Source of the DNA: Mugil cephalus
Taxonomy: Eukaryota > Chordata > Actinopteri > Mugiliformes > Mugilidae
Length of the DNA: 64,000 nt
Direction of reading: 5' to 3'
Assembly: GCF_022458985.1 (NCBI RefSeq)
Contig: NC_061781.1
Location: forward strand, 17,887,001-17,951,000
Below, one piece after another: positions 35,827-52,008 of the stretch (the stretch's first letter is position 1; every line of letters begins with the position of its first letter). The translations under genes were made by a program, and so were the position numbers. Below the pieces are notes generated by a model. The model saw only the letters and a list, made by a program, of their open reading frames with translations. It was not told where the DNA came from and searched no databases.

Positions 35827-38189
35827 ATGGCTGCGCTGAGAGCGTCTTATCACAGGATTTTGGACCGGATCGAGCACATACTGCCCGCCAAACTGAGGCC
35901 TCTGTACAACCACCCAGCAGGTAAAACAGTAGTAGTTGATCTTCCTGACTAGCAGGTTGGGGCTTTTGTTTGCGGTGATGGTGTTGGGAGATGGTGTGGA
36001 TGTGTAGTAGAGTACAGCCCTTCAGGGGAACAACAACAACGACACACATCAGCTCATGTCCTAACCTGAAGTCAGAGCTGTACTAATGAGTACGTGTTTC
36101 TGTTGGGAGTCCATAATCTCTCAACCAACTCCAGCAGAGCAGCTAAGTCTGTGGACAAGAGTTTATGACAGGGAGAGTGTTGCTGTCTGAGCCTGAAGTG
36201 TTACTCATCTCAAGTTTACTGTGTTATTTCTTAAACATTGGGATCAAATTTACTCCAAAACTGCAACTACTCATAAACCCTCGACTGCCAGTTTTAATGC
36301 AGCTCCATCAACTCGTGTAAAGACATTACAAATCCAGGAAACGGTGACTGTTTGTTGCACAATACACCAACTTTACCAAACATCAGGGACGGCACTTTCA
36401 ATGAATGCATTGAAATCTAACCCTCCCTCCTTTCAGATTTAGTCGAGGGCTGTTGTATTAGATTGCATTTGTTTTTGTTGGTGCACCCAATAAACTGGTT
36501 TTCATTCACAGGAAAGTTTTCTTAAATAAGGTGTTTTGCCGAGGGTTTTCTGCTTCAATGGGGATATTAAATCGGTCACTGGTGCAATAATAAAAATTAG
36601 TTTTCATTCACGGGAAAGCTTTTCTCTGCTGGCTCCTCTTTCGGTAGGATTATTATTTGGTCTGAGAAATAAGAAGTTCCTGTCACAGGAGCTCAGAGCC
36701 CAAAGTGACATTATCAGACGTCTTGTTTTGTTCAGTTAACAGTATGAAGCTTCATTTCTTCATGCGGCGCTTGTTTTAAATAGTACGTAAACAGCAAGGC
36801 CTCAGAGACTCTGATGTTAACTGAGATGAATAGCGGACGTCACTGGGAACTCTCTGGTCTCTGTTTTGTCTGTGAAAGGTTACTGGAGCTTGAGTTGTCA
36901 AGGACAACTTTTCTGACCAGGTACGAAAGGGGCGGCAACAAACGGCAACTCCCTCGGAGATGATTTGCAGTGACACGCGGCCTACTTTTTGTTTAGCCTT
37001 CAGTATTGGTTCAGGCTGCTGATTACAGACCAGCAGTTTGTTGCTCCTCTGCTGCAGCTGGTTAATGTGTGAGTGTCTCCAGTGGCTCGGGGGCATTGGA
37101 CGCTTCTGTTTCTCACATACTCCTTGAACCTCGATTGTCTGGTTTTTTACTTAGATCTTGAGAAGCCTGACAGGTATTTCGACCGTCTCACACGGAGAGA
37201 GAAGAGTTTCCCAGTCACACAATATCAGTGCGCTTATAAACTAGAACTAGCTGCGTCGTCCTGTTCTTATATTTTGTGTGGGTGCATTGCAACATCCTGA
37301 AGCCAAGAGTGCATGAAGTTCACTGTGGTGGTGGTGGTGTATGGGAGCAGCTCAAAGGTATCACCATAAAAATAGCAAAGAATCAAGCTGCACTTAACCT
37401 ACACAACACGTGGTATTTTTGTTGTGTCAATAAAACGCATACGGATTTATTGCACTGTGGAAGGTTTTGTGTTAACTTGAAGAGTGTAATAGGATTTGTT
37501 TGATGTATCGACTATCCAGGACAATACAATTTCGATTTTCTTGGTGCAGGTTAATAAGTTGTGTTTTGTGACCAACATACAACATTTTACAATATGAAAA
37601 CAATCGACTTTTTAGTTATTTCTGTAAGTGTTGTGCATACAGCAACGGATACGGTTGACTTTAGACAGAACCCAGATCATGAATCCAGGTTAGGGTTAGA
37701 GAAAGCACTAAGGCCGGTCAGGCAGAGATGCAGCAGATGTGAGCAAATAGATTTGTTCATACATGTATCTGGATAAAAACACATGCAACATGATAAAGAA
37801 AAGTGCATGACACGAGGAGATCGATAATACATGGGACACTGATAATGGGTGGAGAAAAGTCTCACATTTTTCTTCCTTCTCCAAAGTTCACGACACAGAT
37901 CAAATAAAAATCTTTTGTTGCCTTTGCTCAGCCTTAGTCTAGAAATAGGTCCATTCATCATCGGGCCCGTTCGATGGTCGCTAACAATCAGAAAGACGCT
38001 AATGGAAAACCTTCGAGGCTAAACTAAATGGTGTAACGTCCTTGTCGTGTCTCTCTTTCTTCTCTTTCTCCTCCAGGTCCCAAAACAGTGTTCTTCTGGG
38101 CCCCGATGTTTAAATGGGTATGTGCACTTTTCAAAAAACGTACAGGTTAGACGAGATGCTAAGGACAGACCATCGGGTTTGTGTGGAAC

Positions 38190-38230
<41 letters not shown>

Positions 38231-40639
38231 TAACCTTTATTTAACAAGGTTTGTCTCGTTGAGGGTAGGATAGCAGCAGCACATAACAGTATAAAAAAAT
38301 CTATTAAAACAAAAAATAAGAAACGAGACAAAGACAAACTCGAGCCAAATGGTCAAATTAAACTATACTACTAACTTTTGCAGGGATGGGAGATATGGGG
38401 ACGTAGAAGACATAAAGAATTAAACCTGCGCGTACACCAGTTAAGACGGCTTCGTTGCAGTAACGACGTCACTGGTCTCTTCTCTCTTCTAGGGTCTGGT
38501 GTTCGCTGGATTGGCTGATATGACTCGACCAGCAGATAAACTCAGTATGTCCCAGTCTGGAGTGCTGACGGCCACAGGTGAGATGACGTTTAAAATGCAT
38601 CTATGAGCGATGGGCTCTTACTTCCTGTTTTATGAACGTAAATAATATCGGTATTGATTTGTAATTATCATCCACTCTTTTTTGCAGATTCCTAATGCTG
38701 CAATAATTGTACTTGTAACCTAGAATTATTCACTTATTAGCTGTTAGTCCAACAAGAATTTGACCGATATGTGCTAAAGGTCACCTGTTGCGTCTACTTT
38801 TGCAATGTGTTTCTTCAAACAAATCTTATCTGTGACTTCTGTTGGCAAAACATAGACTGTGTTCTCATGATTAACACGCGTGCATAACTGTCTATTCCTG
38901 CTCCTCCTCCTCATCCAGGCCTGATCTGGTCCAGATATTCATTGGTTATTATCCCGAAGAACTGGAACCTGTTCGCTGTCAACTTCTTTGTGGGCAGCGC
39001 TGGGGCCTCTCAGCTGTACAGGATCTGGAGGTGTGTGTGTGTTTGTGAATTTACAGTAGTTACTTGACCTAAATGACTCCACTACAACCTTTTTAATGAT
39101 CACTTATTTTAAATACGGTAAGATAAGCGCACAGTAGCTTTCTGTTAAGTGTGTGTACGTCGCTAATTGCTGATATGAAAGCATGGCAACAAATTAATGT
39201 TTGACTAAATAGTGAATTATCAATGTGCAGTAGTTTTCATGTGTGTTATGTTTGCCAATGCCATTGTTTTTTTGTTTTATTATTATTATAACCTTTAGAG
39301 TTTTCTGCCAAGATTACACAAAAAATCCAAATTCACATAAAAATTATTATCATACTCATCAAATATTTGCCATCTACAGCCAGATGCGCTTTCCTTCAAG
39401 TCATTTAACATTTTATTGGGACCACCTCCCTGAGATGTAGCTGATTTTACAACTGATTTTTAAAGAGAGGGAGCAGAAACACCATGTTCCTAGTTCAGTT
39501 CAGACTTCAGGGACAAATATTAGGAACTGGTCTTGCGAGCAGAGACATTAACTTCCTGTAGTTAATTTGCAGGAGGTAGATGTGTGTCTAAAATGAAAGT
39601 AGAGCAAGAATAAACGTCTAAATATGAGCATATGGGTGCACAAAGCAGACCCTGGTACATTATACAGTGAGTTATGCATTTAAAAGTCTTAAAAACTCAG
39701 TATACGGTCGTAGACAGTATTCACTACTAAGCGTTATTGGGCCTTAAAGAAGTTTTGTACAGTGAATTGTAACAATATAAAGAAAACTCTTCTAACTAAC
39801 TCACCGTTGTACTCCACCATTCATGAAATTGCCAAAAAATGTATCACACGGTTGTTAATATACCACAAGAGGGGACGGCTCATGTGGACGTAACCCTGCG
39901 CGACCGACCCTCTGGTGTGTCGTATTAAACCGGTCCCACTGACAACATGGACGTTAGCTCTCCAAATAGGACAGTTTAAACTGAGGCGGAATAATTTTGT
40001 CTTCAAATGACGTTTACTGTGTTCACAAATAGACCTCCTGGCTACTACATGGAAGGTTTGGTACTCGACACATAAGTTCTTTTTGAAGGCAGCAGGTGTA
40101 TTAACAGCCTGTACAGACAATGGTCGATTTATTTGACCACAAACTTCATCAAAAGGCGTCTCGGATGTTACCTGGATGTTTGGCTACCAATATCCACATA
40201 TTATAACTGTTTTCTTACAAAATATATGGTTTTCTCTGTACGTTTTAAAGGTTTAAGACAATAAATTAAGTATTACTTTAGTGGATTAATAAAAATTTAC
40301 ATTTTACACATTTTCTTGCTGCTCATTGCTTTATCATAGAGCCACCTGATATTAAAACGTGTCTGCTGTCCATCTCTAATGCACCCTAACTCTGTAGAGT
40401 CATCAGAGAACTTCTGCCCTGTGTTAATTTAGAGAAACATACAAAGTTCAAAGAAAAAACTCAAACCCTGGAAGTGTCCATTTCAGGATTTGTTTCATGA
40501 GCCGTTGTGATCTAAAAGCAACCAGTTAGCAAAGACAGTATGTCGTCTGACAATATTGACACCATTTGTTTTTCTCTTCTTCCCTTTTAGGCACAAGCAG
40601 GACATGAAGGCACAGGCTAAACAGGAAGCAGAGTCCTGA
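35827..40639 (+). CDS. mpc2: MPC2 (BRP44), mitochondrial pyruvate carrier subunit 2
   Basis: Coding exons: 35827-35920, 38077-38117, 38493-38577, 38919-39030, 40591-40639 (TGA). Phases join to 126 aa, against 127 in human. It is the larger subunit of the MPC1-MPC2 heterodimer that imports pyruvate across the inner mitochondrial membrane. Visible signatures: an N-terminal amphipathic stretch ending LRPLYNHPAGPKTVFFWAP, then three hydrophobic segments: GLVFAGLADMTRP, ATGLIWSRYSLVIIPKNW and LFAVNFFVGSAGASQLYRIW. A basic tail follows (HKQDMKAQAKQEAES). Start is the first ATG, with C at -1, giving MAALRASYHRILDRIE. No obvious damage. Divergent from DCAF6, as in human. Confidence 0.96.
35921..38076 (+). 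other. MPC2 intron 1
   Basis: About 2.2 kb, non-coding. No repeat family was recognised with confidence and no ORF here has splice or homology support. Confidence 0.6.
38190..38228. repeat. (ATA/TAA)n microsatellite in MPC2 intron 2
   Basis: About 13 tandem trinucleotide units beginning just after GTGTGGAACA. Non-coding. Confidence 0.9.
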
Positions 40640-40810
40640 GGCTTTGGTTCCTGTGGCCAACATAAAGGGAGACTCTCATCATCTCTACATCACACCATCC
40701 TGTCTCCATAACACACCCATGCCATAACCATTGTTTGTTCTACCACATTAAGCCTGTTGGCCCTGTTGGAAATATGCACTTTTCCTTAAGTTTCAGATTT
40801 CCTCAGGGTG

Positions 40811-40817
40811 AAATAAA
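40811..40817 (+). promoter_or_regulatory. MPC2 polyadenylation signal
   Basis: Overlapping AATAAA hexamers (AAATAAATAAATAAA) lie about 175 nt after the stop codon, followed by a genomic A-run. Confidence 0.65.
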
Positions 40818-40947
40818 TAAATAAAAAAAAAAAAAAAAAGTTTTTTAACTTTAGTCAACACGCACTCAAGAATGGTGGTCATCAACGCACAAATACTATT
40901 TGTTCGACAAGTTGTATGATTGTACAGTGTTTAATTTAACATCATGC

Positions 40948-40953
<6 letters not shown>

Positions 40954-41006
<53 letters not shown>
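40954..41006. repeat. (TA)n microsatellite
   Basis: About 26 TA units downstream of MPC2, followed by ACACATATATAATATC. Non-coding. Confidence 0.9.
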
Positions 41007-41015
<9 letters not shown>

Positions 41016-41749
41016 TAATATCATGTACCAGCAGGTTCTAGTTTTTCTTCCATCATCTGTTTTCAGGTGTAGCAATCAGTACCTCAACTGTTCCCGAATA
41101 CATGTAACTCATGGATTTTCGTTGGAAGTGGTTTAAGGAATGTTTCCGAATGAAATTACGCAGAATGTCACATACACGTACATTTACATATTTAAAATTT
41201 GTCCAGTCATCTGTACCTCATCGGTTATTAAATCATAATTGATTATCGTGTAATGATTCCTTCCATTTTAATGGCTTTAAATGTTTTAACCTGTGAAAAC
41301 AAGTCCTAATTTATGAATCGCTTGATTACGAATATTCTCTTGCAGCTTAAACTGTATAGGAAGATACCTTTGTTTCCTGATTCTATATCAGGGATATGCA
41401 CTCAGCTTTTTATTGAGCCAACGAGCAACGCCGGTACTGACATACTAATGGTTTATTATTATCAGTAACCTCTGTTTAAAAGGCCTTGTTGTTCTTCAGA
41501 AGGTGTTTTATATTGTTTCTCTGTAAGAATAGTCGCTTCTTTGTCTCCGTTGTATTTATACACCACAGCCCACTGATAAATTTAGCAATAACCTGTTTTG
41601 TCACTGAACCTAACTGACTGTTTGAACAAATGGCACTTTGAGGGTTGATCATTATGGCTCTGTGGCTCTGTAATGCTAATAAATGCTCTTTAGCACCTAC
41701 AGTTGATTCATAGTTTGAACATTGCTTAGTGTGGCACATTTCAGACTTA

Positions 41750-41900
41750 AAAGCATGATGCTGTTACCACCATGCTTCACAATAGTGTTGTTTTCCTGAT
41801 GTGCAACAACCGACATTACATTTGGTCGAAAAGTTAAAAAGTTCAATCTTGGTCTCATAACACATATGATTCTAGGAGTCTGGATATGAGCAAAATGTAG
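41750..41900 (-). mobile_element. Degraded Tc1-like transposase fragment
   Basis: The plus strand carries AGCATGATGCTGTTACCACC and AAAGTTCAATCTTGGTCTCA. These are the antisense of a Tc1-family transposase: one minus-strand frame reads YETKIELF, resembling the catalytic-domain DETKVELF stretch. Short and broken, with no intact ORF. It abuts copy B of the other Tc1-like repeat. Confidence 0.6.
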
Positions 41901-42386
41901 ATCAGGCATAACATTATGACCACCTTCCTAATAGTGTGTAGGTCTCCCTTGTGACTCATCAGAGGATGGACATGGACCTTCTGAGGGTGTACTACGGTGT
42001 CTGCCAACAGGATGTTGTTAGTTTGTGGCCTTTGGGTTCTATAGGTTGAGGGGAGGGGTCTCTGTCGATCAGATGTAGTGAATTTGAAGGCCAGCTCAAC
42101 ACCTTGTGCTGTTCTTCATGTTTCTTAGTTGTTCCCCGACTGTTTTTGTGTTTTGTGTGTGTCAGACTGCATTCTGCTGGGGTTGACTGCTGCTATCGAG
42201 GAGTGTTATTGTTATGGGGGGTGGGGGGGGTGGGGGTGTCTGGGTCTAGTCTAGTCTAGGGCGGTCTAAGTAACATCCACATGAATATCAGGTCCAAGTT
42301 TCCCAGCAGCACTTTGTATTTTGTCAAGACGTTCAGTGTTATTTACCTCTCCTGTCAGTGGTCATAATGTTGTGGCTGATCTGTTT
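41901..42386. mobile_element. Tc1/mariner-like non-autonomous relic, copy B
   Basis: The left end ATCAGGCATAACATTATGAC and the right end GGTCATAATGTTGTGGCTGA are inverted relatives. Interior phrases (GTGTAGGTCTCCCTTGTGAC, AACATCCACATGAATATCAG) match the stock sequence of a common teleost Tc1-like element, heavily internally deleted. A G-rich slippage run sits at about 42217-42236. Confidence 0.7.
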
Positions 42387-43407
42387 CATGTCTGACATAA
42401 AAACTCATTAGTTAGTTGCTGGTGTTCTGGTATTTGTGAGTAAAACTTAATTACTTGCCTGACAAAACTATGTAAGGACATTATTTGCATTTTGCACTAT
42501 TTGAAGTTCGCAGACTAAACTGACGAAGACAACACAAGATACACACAACATTAAACCGTCGTTAGCAGTAGCGCCAAATGTTGTCCAGGTGCACGGGTTT
42601 GACATTGACTATCATTTCTGAAATAGCGGAGTCAACAGTTAATGCAGGAAGCTTTGAACTCTATTTATGTCTCTGGGAACACATACTGTAGGTGTGAGCC
42701 AGTGTTTCCAGTATAAACAGAAAATCTTTTCCACAGCTCGGGACAGAAGACACGCTGGGACAAGATGGAACTTGATCGCCCCCTCTTGTTTAAGGAGTGA
42801 ACTACACAGCCCCATGTACATCTGTACCAGGTATCGCCAACTCAAAACTGTTGTTCTAAGTGGGATGAGTTAAATGTAAGTTACAGATCTAATGATGCTG
42901 AACTCTTGTAGCATTTTGGACTCCCTGCCACTTCATCTGCAACTAGTTTAACTAGAGAGTTCAAGGTGAGCAACGTTTGCATTAAGCAACGAGCAAATGG
43001 GATTATAAAATTATAAATTAAAATGAAATGCTTGAGGGAATCTAGCAGAGACATCACATCAGCCGATTTCCCCCACAAAATAGACATCACCTTTATAAAA
43101 TAATATCTGTATTGTTATAGTTTAGGTGACATCCACTCTTCAGCACCATCATCAAAACCTCATATCAGGTGGAATCTTCTATAAAAAAAAAAAAAAAAAA
43201 AAAAAATGGTGTTCACGCCTCCAGCAGATAGAGACATGTAGAGGCGATGCCAAGACATTTGAAAACGGTGAATATTTTTTGGCTGCACGAAAATTCAACA
43301 CTTTACTAATTTGTCTCGAGCAAGACTCCATCCAGTATGTTCCCACTAAAACACCAGTTATCATTTTAAACCACAAATCACTCGAATGGTGGTTAACCAG
43401 AAAATGT

Positions 43408-43413
43408 TTTATT
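43408..43413 (-). promoter_or_regulatory. RPL24 polyadenylation signal
   Basis: AATAAA on the minus strand, about 26 nt after the RPL24 stop. A very short 3' UTR is usual for ribosomal-protein genes. Confidence 0.75.
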
Positions 43414-43438
43414 CACAACCATAAACAATGGACCAGAT

Positions 43439-46193
<2,755 letters not shown>

Positions 46194-46800
46194 GATGGCT
46201 ACGAGAGGGCGCAAAACCGGAAAGAAAGATGACGGATGCGGAAACTGAATTGTGGGAAACGACCCGAACAATAGTTATGAATTAACAAACGGTAATTTAA
46301 AAAAAAATAAGTCAGTCAAATATGTTTTCGTACGTTTTAAGCAACGTAACCCATACATTTTATTTAGATTTTTTTTTATTTTTAACCAAATGAATACTTT
46401 TGTTAAGCACCGCGACGTCATCGCGACGTCAGAGTCTGACGGTTGCCTAGCAAACGTATCAGGAACTGATGATCAAACTACTTTCTGAATAAATAACTGC
46501 AAAGTAAAGCGGGAGAATTTTTACTAATTAAATAAATAAAACATAACATAACTTCCGGGATTTTAATTTCGTATAAGTTATTCACCATCTTATTATTTCT
46601 TTAATAAAACCAAGCTGGCGGGTTTCAACAACCTTAGCGCGCTCTGGGAAAATGTAGTCTTTTCGTAGGCCAAGGATACAGCGCGTTTAGGAGAAAGGCA
46701 GCTCGTTTGAACTACATTTCCCTCAGAAGCCTCTGTTACGCAGTTTGACAAGTCACGGACGTTACTTGTGTTTCACTACAGCTAACAGAGGAGTTGGCTA
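46194..46800. promoter_or_regulatory. Shared divergent RPL24 / CEP97 promoter
   Basis: Only about 600 bp separates the two start codons. From the RPL24 side: a TOP-like pyrimidine run and TTCCGG (ETS-like) in minus sense at about 46218-46229. Two GACGTCA CRE-like sites at 46414-46420 and 46425-46431 sit one helical turn apart (11 bp). An X-box-like GTTGCCTAGCAAAC is at 46442-46455. ZNF143-like ACTACATTTTCCCAGAGC (minus, 46658-46641) and ACTACATTTCCCTCAGAAGC (plus, 46711-46730) lie nearer CEP97. Motif calls are by eye. Confidence 0.6.
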
Positions 46801-49800
46801 ATGATAGGTGTTGCCTGGACCGACAGGATGGGTGTATCGGATTTACAGGTTGATACAAATGCTGGTAAGTGGCCGTCTGGTTGTTCTGACCAGAAAAACA
46901 CCACCGTTTGTTCAAAACTAGCCGTTTTGAGGACGTTTATTGTCGGCTGACGTTAGCTGATCGCTGCAGAGTACTGTCGGTCAGCTGGTTCACCTTAAAT
47001 GCAGACACAACCATCCTATTTCAGTCCTTTGTCTCAGCTAATTTACAGATTGTGACGTACATAATTTGCAGTTTCAGTTTATTTTTGTGGCGTTTGTATG
47101 TTCAGCAGTTCTTGGTAGATATACGATGGCAGCAGCAACGTTAGAGTTGCAGCATAATTTGAAACACTGCGCATAGATTAGGGCAACATTATTTTATTTT
47201 CTTACATGAAAAATCTTCAAACATGATTATTCACAACTAGGCAGTACTTAGAGGCTTGCTCATCCTAAATAAATCAACAGCATGACGTGTTGAAGCATGG
47301 CTGGAGATACCTCGAGTTTTGAATTAGTAAAGCTTCAAAAGCACTGGATCCTACAATCCCCACAATGCAACTCAGTTCCCCACATTTCCAAACTCTATGC
47401 CAGTTTATAATTCACGTTACCCCGTCACTGTTAGTTGTGTGGGTAAACACAAGTCCAGCCCTTGAGTTTAATGTTTTCCTTTATTCTACCAGGGCCTGTG
47501 GTGGACCTGTCAGCTCGGGGGATGCAGAAGCTGGACCCCAGTTTCATGTGCTCCGAGGACACTCACACTCTCATCCTGGACCGCAACAACATCATGAAGC
47601 TGGACCACCTGGAAAGGAGCCCGGGCCTTCAGCAGGTAACGGAGCCTGTGAAAGCCTTACTGCTTTTATTTATTTAATACTAGTCAAAATGTAGACACGT
47701 TAGTTATCTCCGTGCTTTTCCCTTTTTAGCTGTCTGTAGCCAGTAACCGTCTGGTGAGAATGATGGGGGTGTCTCGGCTGACGGAGTTGAGAGTCCTCAA
47801 TCTTCCCAATAACAGCATCGGCTACATTGAGGGCCTAAGAGATCTGCCTCATCTAAAATGGCTCAACCTGTCTGGCAACAACATTAAAGTGAGGAGAAGA
47901 TAGGTTCCCACATATGATTCCTGCGTCTAAAATGACAGATGTTTAACAGACTACAATGTTTTGCAGGTGATTGAGCAACTTAATAACTGTGTCTCCCTTC
48001 AACACCTGGATCTGTCTGACAATAACATATCTACCATTGGTGATCTGACTAAACTGGTGGCCTTAAAGGTTCGTAGTAACGCCTTGGAATGTGTGCTCTA
48101 ACAAAAATAATGATGTTGTTGTTTTTTTTCCTTTCTTTGATGAATGTTTCTGTCAATCTTACAGACTCTTTTGCTCCATGGAAACAGCATTACAACACTG
48201 CGCACTGTTCCTGCTCACCTACCCGCTCATTTATCCATTCTCTCCCTGGCAGAAAATGAGATAAGAGATCTCAATGAGGTAATTAATATTTTCTCATATT
48301 CGATACAGCAGCATGGATCTCCTTCTACATAAAAGCTATTCATTATTGGGTGACTTGAATGTCATTTCTCTGTAGATGTCATACCTGGCACCCCTTCACG
48401 AGCTGGAGCAGCTGTCCATCATGAGCAACCCTTGTGTTATGGCGACCCCGTCGTTGCCAGGTTTTGATTATCGGCCGTACATCATGAGTTGGTGCCTGAG
48501 CCTCAAGGTCCTGGATGGCTATGTCGTGTCACAGAAAGAAGGGTGGGTGCATTCCTGTGCTTTTGCAGATTGTCAGTTGAAATCAAAACAGGAAACGTAT
48601 CAAAATCTTTGACTCTCGTGTCTAATTACAGCCTCAAAGCCGAGTGGCTTTACAGTCAGGGTAAAGGCCGCTCGTATCGACCGGGGCAGCATGTTCAGCT
48701 GGTTCAGTACTTGGCCACCGTTTGCCCTCTGACCGCTTCACCAGCCCTGGAGACGGCAGAAGATGCCAAACTTGAGAAGATCCTCAGTAAACAGAGGTAC
48801 AGACCTGAGCACCTCATTAAATATTAAAGATTATCATTATCCAATACCAACCTAATACATTCAGAACAGCATAGGCTGGTTACAGAAAATGGATGAAGCC
48901 AAAGTGATATCACTTGTTTGTGCGCTACCATTTTTAAGGCCCTGGGAAGTGACCATATTTGGAGTAGAGGGAGGAGCTGGGGTGGAGTGAGGGGTATATC
49001 TGACTGAGGACTCAGCCAGACAAATACCTTGTCTTCTTAACAATGGAATTATATTCAAAAGGACCATGACCATACAGATCAGAAAAAAAGATTTAAACCA
49101 ACGGTGACCATTTTAGAATGGTCGTCTATACAAGTAGTTAGCATCTAGCTAGCCACTACTGCGTCACTTGTATGTCAATTAGAAGTATTTACTTGAATAT
49201 TGTTGACATTTGTGTCTCAGGTTTCATCAAAGACAACTGTTGGAGGAGACCTGTGGAGGCTGTCCTTGCCCTCCTCGTCCAACTCAACTAAATGTGGACA
49301 GCCACTGTTCTTCTCATGCAGCTCCACAGGGAGGAGCCCAAGACGTGCAGGAAACCACTGCACCTGGACCAGCAGCCGCTCCATCAGTCCTGGAGAAGGG
49401 TAAGAGAACTAATTTGTCACTTTGTGGGGCATTATGTTTTTATCATGTCATGTTGTGATATAGAGCCCTCGCTTAATATCTGACTTATTTTCCGTAGAGC
49501 CAGTTGTGCAGTTTAACACCTGGGTGAGCTGCGATTCCTCTCATCCATCACTGCCCGTAGTCCGGAGCCCGAGGCTCGGAGAGGACTCCATTTATTTGGA
49601 GGATGTTCAGACGGATGAGGACAAGCTCAACAGCAGCATGCTTTCCTCAGAGTCCACCTTTATCCCCTTCACCCCTGATCTGGAGCCGCAAACGAACCGC
49701 TCTGACAGCGAGGACGAGACGGAGACGTTTGAGCCCGATTCTCTGGCTCCGAAGAGGCCGGCGCAGCCACAAAAGCACAACACGAACAAGACACACCACT

Positions 49801-50911
49801 TTCCCTCAGCGGACAGGCAAGAGAAGAAGACTCTTGGAGACGAAGTTACTTCCAGCTCCGCCACAACATCTGAACCGCAGGTGGGCAGAGTAAGTACGCC
49901 GCAAACCGAGACATCCCTCGAGTTCAATCAAACAACGACGACGAATGAAGCACCCAGGCAGGAGCAATCTGGCACGTGTGACTTTAAATCAAGTCTGACG
50001 GAAGCAGACAGGGCTGCAGTTAAAATACAGTCTTGGTGGAGGGGACATTTTATCCGGTGTTGTCACCCCATGGCCAAGGAGGTGCGCAGTGAAATCCGCC
50101 TGCGCAGGATGCAGGAACATATCGTCTTCCTGTCTGACAAGCTGGACATGTAAGTGGCTGACTACGTCCTGTTTTAGGTGATAGGTGTATAAATAGTAAC
50201 TCCAGGCACTTACGTAAATCTGGTGTGTTTGTAGTGTTCAGAAGCAGCTTCAGGAAGAGAAACTACAACGCCTGGTTCAGGAGGAGGCCGTAAAGTTTCT
50301 TTGGAAAGAGGTCAGCGGTTTCTTTATTACACCACTTATACTATGCAACCATTCGTTCATATCCTTCCCAGTGCCCTGGAGTTTTTATGCGATCGATTCA
50401 CATCCTTCCACATTTTTTTTCTGTGCAGCTCCAGTCTATGCAGCAGTGGAAGCAGTCTGTGCAGCAGCAGCTTGTAGCCGTTACCCAAGCTGCCCCCCCT
50501 GCACAGATCTCATCTCCCGGACTATGCAAGGCATCTCCACCTGTCGCCTCCAGCACCACGAACCCACCCAGCACAGACGTCTCATTTCCAGATTCTGGCT
50601 TCCAGTCGACCGGCGATCAGCAGGTAGCGCAGGACGACAGCTTCCTCAGCAGCGGGACAGCGGACTCTCTGAAGACGGTGCGGGCGCTGAGTCCCGCTCG
50701 CACCTGTTTTCCCGACGGTCCGGACAGCGCGGACTGCAGCCTGCTCGAGCAGTATCTCTCCTCTGTGCAGCAGAGGGAGGAGGAGGCCGAGGAAGGCGTC
50801 AGCGATAGAACAGAAACGCCACAGCACTCCTCGCCAGCATCACCCAGCAGGACAGCGCCAGTCAACTCCCCAACACAGAAGTCAGCAGAAACCCCTCCAG
50901 GACCTGTCTGA
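46801..50911 (+). CDS. cep97: CEP97 (LRRIQ2), leucine-rich-repeat centrosomal protein, CP110 partner
   Basis: Coding exons: 46801-46864, 47493-47635, 47730-47888, 47967-48068, 48165-48278, 48376-48542, 48632-48796, 49221-49399, 49498-50149, 50235-50310, 50429-50911 (TGA). Phases join to about 767 aa; human is about 865. LRR repeats at about aa 36-225 ([66 protein letters not shown]) are followed by the cap [14 protein letters not shown]. An IQ motif [16 protein letters not shown] lies near 536-552, then a helical, coiled-coil-prone [24 protein letters not shown]. The acidic middle holds [19 protein letters not shown], shared with human. Family role: with CP110 it caps mother centrioles and restrains ciliogenesis. 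An in-frame second ATG at codon 10 is an alternative start. The donor after exon 50310 (GTCAGC) is weak. Confidence 0.94.
46865..47492 (+). other. CEP97 intron 1
   Basis: About 630 bp, non-coding; no repeat or RNA feature recognised. Confidence 0.6.
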
Positions 50912-51532
50912 GAGCCCCCGCCTAATAGACATCTGTACAGAAATACTGAGTGTGTGTGTGTGTGTGTCTAGGATTGAGATGTGTGGCTCCCTCTTGAGAA
51001 TTTGAACTTATCTGAACCTGCGCTCATGCTGATCACTGACCCAGATCTCATATACGAGCGCTCTTAGTTTCTGCTGATTATCGAGACTGAACCCAGAACA
51101 GATAGAAACAGAGACTTACTGTGAATGTAACATGTTTTTTTTTTATATACTTCACTACTTGAATCTGTTTTGTTATAAAAGGAAATTTTCCTCTCTGTAA
51201 AGACAATGACTGCGACGTAGTTTCAGAAGGTGTCGGTAACGTGCAAAGCAATTGTTTATTAGAGAAGGTTACGGCCTCTACAAGCATGTTGTAACCTGTT
51301 CTATTTATTAACACACACTACTTTAGATACATGTGATAAACTACAGTACGTTAGATTAGGAGTTTATGTGTACTGCACAGTTGTAACCACAGGTATGGTA
51401 TCCTATCCTCTAGTGACATTCATATAGCTGATTTTTTTTGTTTGTTTGTTTGTTTTTTTTTTTACCAATTTTCAGGTTCAGGTCAAAATTACCTGATAAA
51501 CAAATGTTGTAGCATCCTGACTGTAAAATGTA

Positions 51533-51538
51533 AATAAA
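51533..51538 (+). promoter_or_regulatory. Candidate CEP97 polyadenylation signal
   Basis: AATAAA about 620 nt after the stop codon, the first canonical hexamer on this strand. Confidence 0.5.
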
Positions 51539-52008
51539 TCTGCAGTTATAATTTCCTAATTCCTAATTTCCTGTTTGGTTTAATACTGTGTTCACAAAAA
51601 GGTGATTTCGTGATTCTACTCAGTTGTTGTTGTGGACCGACAATTAAAATTTTATTAAGTGGTTACTAGACATTTTTCACGGCAGACACTTTGACTTGTA
51701 GCAGGGTAAAGACAGGCGTTAACAGTTGTTCAGTTCTGTTAATGATTTCCAAAACAATGCTCAGCACATGCATCCTGGAGTTAGCACAACTAAACAGAGC
51801 TCTGACATTTTAATGATATGTGTTACATTTTTGCAGTTCCTGCCCTACAAACATAAATCTCTCACAATGTCACGCAGCAAACAATGGTGGGAGATGTGCT
51901 TGGATCCTTTATTTTAGGAGAGCACTGCTACAGTACAAGTACTTCAGTACAAAAGTATTATCATCAAAATATTTTTCAAGTATCTAAAAATAGAGTACAC
52001 TTCATACA

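Larger units (their letters stand above)
40640..43438. other. MPC2-RPL24 intergenic region (synteny joint)
   Basis: Non-coding stretch between the 3' ends of MPC2 and RPL24. It holds a (TA)n array and two Tc1-like relics (listed separately) and a poly-A run at about 43182-43206. No other gene is visible. Confidence 0.65.
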
